Part shown: positions 6,530 to 13,692 of the stretch, piece by piece
Layout of the letters: each line of letters opens with the position of its first letter
Position numbering within the stretch: the stretch's first letter is position 1
From: Paucimonas lemoignei
Lineage (GTDB): Bacteria; Pseudomonadota; Gammaproteobacteria; Burkholderiales; Burkholderiaceae_D
DNA length: 64,000 nucleotides
Direction: 5' to 3'
NCBI RefSeq assembly: GCF_004342585.1
Contig: NZ_SLZQ01000002.1
Coordinates: forward strand, 248,001 to 312,000
Translations under genes and position numbers: made by a program
Notes under the pieces: model-generated
Databases searched by the model: none
Told to the model about the DNA's origin: nothing
What the model saw: only the letters and a program-made list of their open reading frames with translations

Positions 6530-7991
6530 CGCCGTATTACTGCCCTATCAGCAGAAGTGGCTGGCCGACACATCGCCAGTGCGGGTCTGTGAAAAGTCGC
6601 GCCGCGTTGGTCTCTCCTGGGGCGAAGCGGCCGGATCTGCGCTCGAAGCCGCAGCCGAGCATGGCCAGGACACCTGGTACATCGGCTACAACAAAGACAT
6701 GGCGCAGGAGTTCATCCGCGACTGCGCATTCTGGGCCAAGCACTACAACCTTGCCGCCTCCGAAATGGAGGAAGAGGTGATCAAGGATGAAGAACGCGAC
6801 ATTCTGACCTTCCGCATCAATTTTGCATCAGGCTTTCGCGTCACCGCACTCTCATCCAGTCCGTCCAACCTGCGCGGTAAGCAGGGCCGCGTGATCATTG
6901 ATGAGGCAGCGTTCCATCCGAACCTGAAGGAGCTGCTCAAGGCCGCATTCGCGCTGCTAATCTGGGGCGGTTCAGTCTCGGTCATCTCGACGCATAACGG
7001 CGTCGACAATCCCTTCAATGAATTGATCGAAGATATCCGGGCCGGGAAGAAGCCTTACTCGCTACATCGTATCGAATTCGACGAGGCGGTGCGGCAAGGT
7101 TTATGCAGGCGCGTTTTCCTGGCCACGAAGCGTGAATGGTCGCCTGCTGCAGAAGCGGCATGGTGCGAAGAGATCCGCGCCATCTATCGCCCGAACGATG
7201 CCGAGGAATTGGATGTCACTCCATCGCAGTCTGGCGGTGCATATATGTCGCGCGCCCTCATTGAGTCGCGCATGGATGCATCGGCGCCAGTCATTCGCTT
7301 GACCTGCCCTGAAGGATTTGAACAGCGCTCCGATGCAGAGCGCCGCGCCTACGTCGATGGCTGGATCGAGCAAAACCTCGCGCCCTTGGTATCGGCTTTG
7401 CCTAAGAACCTGCGTTCCTTCTACGGCATGGACTTTGCCCGTAATGGCGACTTGTCTGTTGTGACGCCGCTACTGGAGGAGCAAAGCTTACGGTGCCGCG
7501 CGCCATTCATGATCGAGATGCGCAATGTGCCATTCAAGCAGCAAGAGCAAGTCGTGTTTTGGCTTGCCGATCGCCTGCCGCGTTTCTCTGGCGCTGCACA
7601 CGACGCACGCGGGAATGGACAGTACCTCGCTGAGGTGGCAATGCAACGCTATGGCGCCGCCATGGTTCACCAGGTCATGCTGACGCGTGAGTTTTACCGC
7701 GAAAACATGCCCAAGATGAAGGCGGCATTTGAAGATGCTGAGATCCTGATTCCCAAGGATGCCGACGTGCTGGCCGATATGCGCGCGATCGTCGTGGACA
7801 AAGGCGTGCCGAAGGTGCCCGACAGCGGCCATACAACTGGCAACGATGGCGGCAAGCGTCACGGCGACGCGGCGATCTCAGTGCTGCTGGCTGACTTCGC
7901 AAGCCGTAATCCTGGTGCTGTGATCGAATTTGAATCAATCAATGACACCCGCATCGGCGGTGCATACAACGACTATGTGAGAGCACTATGA
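6522..7991 (+). CDS. large terminase subunit, Mu gp28 type
   Basis: A 489-residue DNA-packaging motor protein. The N-terminal ATPase has an atypical Walker A (SRRVGLSWG) and a clear Walker B (GRVIIDEAAF), followed by the coupling motif region VISTHNG. The C-terminal part carries the nuclease fold with GMDFARNGD and, near the end, acidic residues in KRHGDAAI. It would pump phage DNA into proheads. The ATG at 6522 is chosen over an in-frame TTG at 6504. It lies between gp27 and the portal, the standard Mu order, and overlaps the portal gene by ATGA. Confidence 0.88.
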   Translation: MTDAVLLPYQQKWLADTSPVRVCEKSRRVGLSWGEAAGSALEAAAEHGQDTWYIGYNKDMAQEFIRDCAFWAKHYNLAASEMEEEVIKDEERDILTFRINFASGFRVTALSSSPSNLRGKQGRVIIDEAAFHPNLKELLKAAFALLIWGGSVSVISTHNGVDNPFNELIEDIRAGKKPYSLHRIEFDEAVRQGLCRRVFLATKREWSPAAEAAWCEEIRAIYRPNDAEELDVTPSQSGGAYMSRALIESRMDASAPVIRLTCPEGFEQRSDAERRAYVDGWIEQNLAPLVSALPKNLRSFYGMDFARNGDLSVVTPLLEEQSLRCRAPFMIEMRNVPFKQQEQVVFWLADRLPRFSGAAHDARGNGQYLAEVAMQRYGAAMVHQVMLTREFYRENMPKMKAAFEDAEILIPKDADVLADMRAIVVDKGVPKVPDSGHTTGNDGGKRHGDAAISVLLADFASRNPGAVIEFESINDTRIGGAYNDYVRAL

Positions 7992-9547
7992 ATAACGGAT
8001 CGAATCTGCTGATCAATGAAAGCGTAGGTGCCGGTGGTGATGGACAGACGTCACCGGTGTTCAATGAAGTGTCAATCATTGCGCGCCAGCTTATCCTTGG
8101 CTCCTTCGATCGGCTTCTGCCTTCAGACGACACCATTCTCACGCGCGGCGGCGGCACCGCCATGGGTCTGAAGCTGTACGACGAACTGGAACGAGATCCC
8201 AAGGTATGGGAAACGCTGCAGAAGCGCAAACTCGCTCTCACGTCGCGCAATTGGAAAGCAGCACCACCGGAAGGCGATACTTCGCGCATCGCCAAAAAAG
8301 CTGCTGATATGGTGACTGCACAGCTGAGGAATCTGAGCTTTGACCAGCTGACCACAAACATGCTCGACGCCACTCTCAAGGGCATTTCATCGCACGAGAT
8401 CATGTGGAAGCGCGACGGCCGCGAAATTGTAGCCGCCGAGGCGATCGATTTCGAACCATGGGTTCTTCAATTTAAATTGAATCCAGACGAAGACGAATAT
8501 CGCTTTGCCCGTTGTGGCGTCCGTTTGCTGACACCACGGAACTCTGGTGATGGCGAGAAGGTGCCGCACCGGAAATTCGTTCTTCATCGCTTCGGTGCCA
8601 GGTACAACAATCCATGGGGTCTGGGCTTGGGAACGCGCCTGTTCTGGCCGGTATTTTTCAAGCGCCAAGGCATCCAGTTCTGGCTTTCTTTCGCAGAGCG
8701 ATTTGGCACACCAGTCCCTGTTGGGAAGTATCCGAACAATGCAACGGTTGCTGAAAAGTCCACCCTCAAGGCAGCACTGCGCGCATTCCAGCAGGAAGCC
8801 GCAATCATGGTACCGCAAGGCATGGAGGTTACCCTGCTTGAAGCGGCACGATCTGGTATCGACACCTATGAGCGTCTATGCAAATACATGGACGATCAGA
8901 TTGCTGGTGTCGTTCTCGGCAAGTCGGGCGGCATCGGCTCCGGCGGGCAACTGGCTGCAAACATCAATGTAGAAAACGAAGTTCGCCTGGAGTTGACAAA
9001 GGCCGATGGCGACCTCCTTTCCGATACGTTGATGAGCCAGCTGGTGCGCTGGATTGTCGACTACAACATGCCAGGCGCGCCGTATCCCACGGTGTATCGC
9101 ATCATTGAAGAGCCTGCAGATCTCGACAAGCTGGCCAGCACTAAGAAGAAATTGTATGAAATGGGATTCCGGCCGACGCTTGAATCGATCCGGCAGGATT
9201 TCGGTGGCGACTACACGGAAGTAACGAAGCAGGCTGCGCCAGGCAATGGTGCCACTTCGGTCTCTACGGCTGAGTTCGCCGAGCCGGACACTCCTGCCGA
9301 TCAAGCCGCGATCGATGCATTGATCGCATCATTGGCGGATAACCAGTTGCAGGCCTTGATGAGCAAGATCCTGGCGCCGGTGATGAAAGCAGTGCGCCAG
9401 TCAGGCAATCATCAGGCCGCGCTGGAAAAGCTGGTTGAAATCTTTCCTGATGTGTCTCTCGATGACCTGCAGGCATCCCTTGCCAATGCTTTGTTCTTGG
9501 CGGATACCGTTGGGCGTCTGGCCGTTCAACAGGAAGTAGAGGATTGA
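7988..9547 (+). CDS. portal protein, Mu gp29 type (DUF935)
   Basis: A 519-residue portal of the DUF935 family. Typical pieces are the N-terminal GLKLYDELERDPKVWETLQKRK region, ALTSRNWKA, the LDATLKGISSHEIMWKRDG segment, and the later IAGVVLGKSGG...NVENEVRLELTKADGDLLSDTL. Portals form the dodecameric ring through which DNA enters the prohead. The start overlaps the terminase stop (ATGA). The C-terminal 90 residues are helical and more variable. Full length, no sign of decay. Confidence 0.88.
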   Translation: MNNGSNLLINESVGAGGDGQTSPVFNEVSIIARQLILGSFDRLLPSDDTILTRGGGTAMGLKLYDELERDPKVWETLQKRKLALTSRNWKAAPPEGDTSRIAKKAADMVTAQLRNLSFDQLTTNMLDATLKGISSHEIMWKRDGREIVAAEAIDFEPWVLQFKLNPDEDEYRFARCGVRLLTPRNSGDGEKVPHRKFVLHRFGARYNNPWGLGLGTRLFWPVFFKRQGIQFWLSFAERFGTPVPVGKYPNNATVAEKSTLKAALRAFQQEAAIMVPQGMEVTLLEAARSGIDTYERLCKYMDDQIAGVVLGKSGGIGSGGQLAANINVENEVRLELTKADGDLLSDTLMSQLVRWIVDYNMPGAPYPTVYRIIEEPADLDKLASTKKKLYEMGFRPTLESIRQDFGGDYTEVTKQAAPGNGATSVSTAEFAEPDTPADQAAIDALIASLADNQLQALMSKILAPVMKAVRQSGNHQAALEKLVEIFPDVSLDDLQASLANALFLADTVGRLAVQQEVED

Positions 9548-9548
9548 T

Positions 9549-10406
9549 ATGGCCAAGCCAGAAGTCACGCCGGCCGATATCCAGGCTGTCTTCGGCAAGC
9601 CGCCTGAAGAAGCGATCGCCTATTTCGAGCGCAAGGGCCTGAAGGTCTCATGGGACTGGCAGGAAGTATGGCGCCACGCGCATACTCAATCGTTCACGGT
9701 AGCCAAGGCCACACGCCTCGATGTCCTTTCTGATATCTACAACGCCCTGCAGGACGATCTGAAGAATGGAGGCACCTTCCCGGCATTCCTGGAAAAGCTG
9801 CAGCCGCTCTTGATGGCAAAAGGATGGTGGGGCAAGGTCGAGCAAACCAATCGTTATACCGGCGAGATTCGTAGCGTCACATATGGCACGCCGTGGCGGC
9901 TTGAAACCATTTACGAGACCAATATCCAGTCTGCCTATATGGCCGGCCGGTACCGTGAAATGATGGCCGGCACAACCTATTCGCCGTGGTGGGAATATTC
10001 GGCTGTCATGGATAGCCGTACCAGGCCGCAGCATGCATCTTTGAATGGCCTTGTGTTTCGATACGATGACCCATTCTGGCAGACCTGGTATCCACCTAAT
10101 GGTTTTCGCTGCCGTTGCCGAGTCATTCCTCGCACCGATCGGCGCAAGGAGCGTGGCGAGTTTGTCGTGTCTTCCGGCGAAGGCCGCATGGAGACGGTCA
10201 CGAGGAGCGTCAAAAAGCGCGACGGCTCTACCGCCAGTGTTCAGATCAATGGCTATAAAGACCCGATTTCCGGCAAGGTGCTCACGCCTGACATGGGCTG
10301 GGATTACAACCCCGGCGCCGCCAGCAATCGGCTGCAATCGCTTTATGATCAGAAGCTGAAAGACGCACCAGCTCCGCTTCAAGAGGTTAGCAGAAAGCAT
10401 GATTAA
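9549..10406 (+). CDS. phage minor head protein, Mu gp30 (gpF)/SPP1 gp7 family
   Basis: A 285-residue protein. The central part (about residues 120-200) has the SPP1 gp7/Mu gpF signature: the YETNIQSAYMAGRYREM helix, the conserved WWEYSAVMDSRTRPQHASLNGLVF, and PPNGFRCRCRVIPRT with the paired cysteines. Members are minor capsid or head-morphogenesis proteins linked to the portal. It begins one base after the portal stop and overlaps the next gene by eight bases. Confidence 0.87.
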   Translation: MAKPEVTPADIQAVFGKPPEEAIAYFERKGLKVSWDWQEVWRHAHTQSFTVAKATRLDVLSDIYNALQDDLKNGGTFPAFLEKLQPLLMAKGWWGKVEQTNRYTGEIRSVTYGTPWRLETIYETNIQSAYMAGRYREMMAGTTYSPWWEYSAVMDSRTRPQHASLNGLVFRYDDPFWQTWYPPNGFRCRCRVIPRTDRRKERGEFVVSSGEGRMETVTRSVKKRDGSTASVQINGYKDPISGKVLTPDMGWDYNPGAASNRLQSLYDQKLKDAPAPLQEVSRKHD

Positions 10407-10896
10407 CATTCCTGTTATAGATCAAGAGGTGCAGACGGCATTGAAAAAGATGCTTGATCATTCTCAAGATGCCAAGCCGGCCATGGCGGCGATCTCTGGC
10501 GTCATGCTCGGTGCCATTGAGGACAATTTCCGTGCAGAAGGTCGGCCGCAAAAATGGCGTGCACTTCGTTCCTCGACGTTGGCCGCTCGCGCCGCTGCTG
10601 GAAAGGCCGGGAAGATTCTCCAGGCCACAGGCAAGCTTGCCGCATCGATGACGCCGTTCCATTCGAATACTGAGGCCGGTGTCGGCACGAATAGGCCGTA
10701 TGCCGCTGCTATGCACTTCGGCTCGAAGCCGCATGAAATCAAACCAAAGAATAAGAAGGCGCTTGCGTTCGGTGGCAAAGTCTTCAGGCGGGTAAAGCAT
10801 CCAGGAACGGTGGCACGTCCGTTCATGGTTCTGATGCCGAACGACCAGGAGGATATCCTGGACATCGCCGCGCGGCACCTTATGTCGGGAGTCTAA
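10399..10896 (+). CDS. virion morphogenesis protein, Mu gpG type
   Basis: A 165-residue protein of the Mu gpG/phage tail-completion family: MLGAIEDNFRAEGRPQKWRALRSSTLAAR, KAGKILQATGKLAASMTPF, YAAAMHFGSKP and VARPFMVLMPNDQEDIL are the usual blocks. gpG acts late in head or tail joining. This is the last recognisable structural gene of the prophage; in intact Mu-like phages the protease/scaffold and the major capsid gene come next, and they are absent here. Confidence 0.85.
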   Translation: MINIPVIDQEVQTALKKMLDHSQDAKPAMAAISGVMLGAIEDNFRAEGRPQKWRALRSSTLAARAAAGKAGKILQATGKLAASMTPFHSNTEAGVGTNRPYAAAMHFGSKPHEIKPKNKKALAFGGKVFRRVKHPGTVARPFMVLMPNDQEDILDIAARHLMSGV

Positions 10897-10898
10897 GC

Positions 10899-11048
10899 AT
10901 GCGGATCGGTTTTCTGTTTCAACCAGGTGGAGTATGGATTGGCGCTCACTGGTCAAAGTACAACAGGCGACTTTGCGTCAATCTATTGCCGTGTTTTACG
11001 GTCTGGATCATGCTGCGAGGAGGGAATCCTCCGATGAGTACTAAATAG
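10899..11048 (+). CDS. 49-residue conserved-type phage protein
   Basis: A short gene starting two bases after the gpG stop, product beginning MRIGFLFQPGGVWIGAHWS and containing RRLCVNLLPCFTVWI. Small proteins of this form (a glycine/tryptophan-rich start, then a C-x-N-x-x-PC-x-T-x-W pattern) are, as far as I remember, common next to the head genes of Mu-like phages, with no known function. No ribosome site stands out, but the position and the pattern support it. Confidence 0.5.
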   Translation: MRIGFLFQPGGVWIGAHWSKYNRRLCVNLLPCFTVWIMLRGGNPPMSTK

Positions 11049-11058
11049 ATACTTTTTT

Positions 11059-11083
11059 GGCCCGTTTTTTTGGGCCTTTTTTT
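11059..11083 (+). terminator. intrinsic terminator after the prophage late genes
   Basis: GGCCC at 11059-11063 and GGGCC at 11072-11076 form a five-pair stem with a T-rich loop, followed by seven T residues. It lies 10 bases after the 49-residue phage gene and would end the late transcript. Confidence 0.7.
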
Positions 11084-11124
11084 GTTTTGCTCTATATAAC
11101 TTCGTTACAATCAAATCCCAGTTG

Positions 11125-11184
11125 TTCCCGTTTTATTTTTATTCTTCCCGGATTTATCTTGTAGTTCCCATTGGATTTATCTCA
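11125..11184. repeat. candidate right end of the transposable prophage: three 20-bp-phased repeats
   Basis: TTCCC occurs at 11125, 11145 and 11165, a spacing of exactly 20 bases, and GGATTTATCT occurs twice (11150-11159 and 11173-11182). Read from the host inward on the minus strand the end begins TGAGATAAATCC, and related AGATAAATCC/GGGAA units follow. Mu-type phage ends begin 5'-TG, end CA-3', and carry several phased transposase-binding sites of about 20-22 bp. The last unit here ends in CA at 11183-11184. The left end is outside the window, so the match cannot be tested here. Confidence 0.45.
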
Positions 11185-11194
11185 CTCCCCCTCA

Positions 11195-11221
11195 CTTCGG
11201 TTACGAAGCCAGCTTTTTTTT
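11195..11221 (+). terminator. small hairpin with T-run between prophage and slipin gene
   Basis: CTTCG (11195-11199) and CGAAG (11204-11208) form a five-pair hairpin followed, after CCAGC, by eight T residues. It would stop rightward transcription from the prophage before it runs antisense into the slipin gene. The spacer between stem and T-run makes it weak. Confidence 0.3.
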
Positions 11222-11990
11222 ATGCCCGCGGCTCGGATTTCCTGGCTACTTCCGAGATGGCGGAGAGAATATCGACGGGAACAGGAAAGACGATGGTCGA
11301 GGCCTTGTCGCCGGCAATATTCGAGAGCGTTTGCAGGTAGCGCAATTGCATGGCTCCCGACTGCCGCGCCAATACATTGGCGGCCTGCATCAGTTTTTCC
11401 GAAGCCTGCAACTCGCCTTCGGCATGAATCACCTTGGCGCGCCGTTCACGTTCCGCTTCCGCCTGTCGCGCGATGGCGCGGATCATCGATTCATCCAAAT
11501 CGACATGCTTGATCTCGACGTTCGCCACCTTGATGCCCCAGGCATCGGTTTGCGCATCTAGCACTTGTTGGATATCGACATTCAAGCGCTCGCGCTCGGC
11601 CAGCATGTCGTCCAGTTCATGCTTGCCCAGCACGGCACGCAAGGTGGTTTGCGCCAGCTGGCTGGTCGCCTCGAAAAAATTGGCGACCTGGATGATGGCT
11701 TTTTCCGGGGCGACCACGCGGAAATAAATCACCGCGTTTACCTTGACCGAGACATTGTCGCGCGAGATGACATCCTGCGTCGGCACGTCCAGCACGATGG
11801 TGCGCAAATCCACCCGCACCATTTGCTGCAGCACCGGGATCAGCAATATCAGCCCGGGTCCCTTGACGGCCCAGAAACGGCCCAGCTGGAATATGACGGC
11901 GCGCTCGTACTCGCGCAGGATGCGCAATGACGAAAAAAGCAGGAACAGCACGAGAATGAGCAGGCCGCCGAAACCGAAATTCATAATCAT
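11220..11990 (-). CDS. slipin / stomatin-like SPFH-domain membrane protein
   Basis: A 256-residue prohibitin/stomatin family protein: an N-terminal membrane hairpin (about residues 5-22), then the SPFH domain ([52 protein letters not shown]) and a C-terminal coiled coil with [26 protein letters not shown]. It forms oligomers in membrane microdomains. Its partner NfeD lies immediately upstream with a two-base gap, the classic slipin-NfeD operon, where the NfeD protease is proposed to act on the stomatin. The ATG at 11990 is used; a second at 11984 is possible. Confidence 0.88.
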   Translation of the reverse strand: MIMNFGFGGLLILVLFLLFSSLRILREYERAVIFQLGRFWAVKGPGLILLIPVLQQMVRVDLRTIVLDVPTQDVISRDNVSVKVNAVIYFRVVAPEKAIIQVANFFEATSQLAQTTLRAVLGKHELDDMLAERERLNVDIQQVLDAQTDAWGIKVANVEIKHVDLDESMIRAIARQAEAERERRAKVIHAEGELQASEKLMQAANVLARQSGAMQLRYLQTLSNIAGDKASTIVFPVPVDILSAISEVARKSEPRA

Positions 11991-11992
11991 CG

Positions 11993-13378
11993 CTATGCTC
12001 CTTTATCGTTGGACTCCAATGGCGCCACATCCAGCACCAGGCCATGGCGGCCGATAACGCGGACCTTTTCATGTTTTTGCAAGGGCTGGCGACTGGCCGC
12101 GCGCCAGGTTTCGCCGCGAAGCCGGACCCAGACGATGTCGCCGGCAATATCGATCACTTCGGCGACGCCATGCATGTCGTCGAGGCCCGTTACGCGCGCA
12201 CGACGCCTGGTCTTGAGCGCAATCCCGGCGGTCGCCGCGATCAATAGCATGCTCACCAGCGCCAGCATGGCAACCAGCGCCGGCGGAATGCCGAAGCCCG
12301 GCAAGTCAGGATCGATCAGAATCAGCGCACCGACCACGAAAGCGGCAATGCCACCCAGGCCCAGTGCGCCAAAACTAGGCAGAAAGGCTTCCGCCACCAT
12401 GAAAGCCAGCCCGAGCAGGATCAGCGCTAGGCCGGCGTAATTCACCGGCAAGAGCTGCAAGCCATAGAGGGCCAGCAAGAGGCAAATGGTTCCCAGCACG
12501 CCGGGAGCGACGGTGCCCGGGCTCATGAACTCGAACAGCAAGCCGTAAATGCCGATGGTCATTAACAGGATGGCGATGCTCGGGTCGGTAATCGCCGCCA
12601 AAAGCTGTATGCGCCAGTCCGCTGTGAATTCAGACAGCCCGGCATCGGCAGTGTGCAAGCGCATGACTTTCTCGGCCACGCGGACTTCTTTGCCATCGAG
12701 CTGGGACAGCAATTGCGGCACGTCGGCAGCCAGGTAATTGATGACGCCGAGCCGTAGGGCATCTTCCGCCGGCAAGCTCGCGCCCGTGCGGACAGCCTGC
12801 TCGGCCCAATCCGCATTCCTGCCGCTTAGCTGAGCCAGGCTGCGCAGATAGGCGGCCGCATCATTCACCTGCTTGTGCCGCATGGCAGAAGCGGAGTCAT
12901 CCGTGCGGCTGGATTCGCCATCCTGCTGCTTATTCTTTTTGCCGGGTTCTGAGCCCGCGGGCTTTTCGGGTTCGCTCAATGGTCCCTGCAAGGCGACAGG
13001 CGTTGCTGCTCCAACATTCGTACCCGGCGCCATCGCGGCGATGTGGCAGGCATAAAGGATATAGGTGCCGGCGCTGGCTGCGCGCGCGCCGCTAGGCGCC
13101 ACATAACAGGCAACAGGGATGGACGAGGTCAGGATAGTCTGGATGATGTTGCGCATTGAAGAGTCCAGCCCGCCCGGCGTATCGATCCGCAACAGAACCA
13201 ATTGACTGCCATCCTTGGCGGCGCGCTCGATTCCGCGCCGGACATAATCGGCCGCTGCCGGCCCAATGGCGCTGTTGATCGTGACCACCGTGACCGGACG
13301 TGACGCCATAGCCGGCAATGGCAGCAACACGAACGCAAGGACGATGAATTTTTTCGCCATCCAGATCAGTCTCATCAT
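11993..13378 (-). CDS. NfeD family membrane-bound serine protease (long form)
   Basis: A 461-residue NfeD of the long type. It has a signal peptide cleaved near AMA (residue 25), a ClpP/SppA-like Ser-Lys protease domain (about 27-235; [15 protein letters not shown], nucleophile Ser102 in [11 protein letters not shown]), several membrane spans (about 245-385) and a C-terminal OB-fold (about 395-455). A Lys/Glu/Ser-rich insertion (about 130-160) interrupts the protease domain. It acts in the cytoplasmic membrane with the downstream slipin in membrane quality control. An internal ATG at residue 7 is an alternative start. Confidence 0.88.
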   Translation of the reverse strand: MMRLIWMAKKFIVLAFVLLPLPAMASRPVTVVTINSAIGPAAADYVRRGIERAAKDGSQLVLLRIDTPGGLDSSMRNIIQTILTSSIPVACYVAPSGARAASAGTYILYACHIAAMAPGTNVGAATPVALQGPLSEPEKPAGSEPGKKNKQQDGESSRTDDSASAMRHKQVNDAAAYLRSLAQLSGRNADWAEQAVRTGASLPAEDALRLGVINYLAADVPQLLSQLDGKEVRVAEKVMRLHTADAGLSEFTADWRIQLLAAITDPSIAILLMTIGIYGLLFEFMSPGTVAPGVLGTICLLLALYGLQLLPVNYAGLALILLGLAFMVAEAFLPSFGALGLGGIAAFVVGALILIDPDLPGFGIPPALVAMLALVSMLLIAATAGIALKTRRRARVTGLDDMHGVAEVIDIAGDIVWVRLRGETWRAASRQPLQKHEKVRVIGRHGLVLDVAPLESNDKGA

Positions 13379-13692
13379 GGTGTCCGGTATCCATGCCGTA
13401 TGACATCTTTAGCTTTGGCATAAATGCTAAGCGGTCATGCTTGGACTGAATTGTGCGCTGAAAATTGCCGATGACGCAGGGTAAAAGAACCTGGAAACTG
13501 AATATGCGACAAGTTGCAGGAGCCACTCAATGCCGCAGGCACTTGCTGTTATGCATGCGTGTAACGAGCGGATCGCTTAATAATTCCAAACATGCAACTA
13601 AACCGGGACGCCTTTGTCTTAAGTCAAATTAAGAGAAATCAAGCCAAGTTACTCTCCCACACCTATTTACCGGGGACCTTCAATTTTTTTAT
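13379..13692. other. divergent intergenic region, nfeD / GGDEF-EAL gene
   Basis: The 314 bases separate divergent genes and must hold both promoters. No tRNA or coding stretch beyond 16 codons with a ribosome site was found. The sequence becomes AT-rich toward 13693 (ATTTTTTTATATG directly before the ATG) and the only purine-rich block, GGGGA near 13673, is rather far from that start. No convincing operator stands out. Confidence 0.4.
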
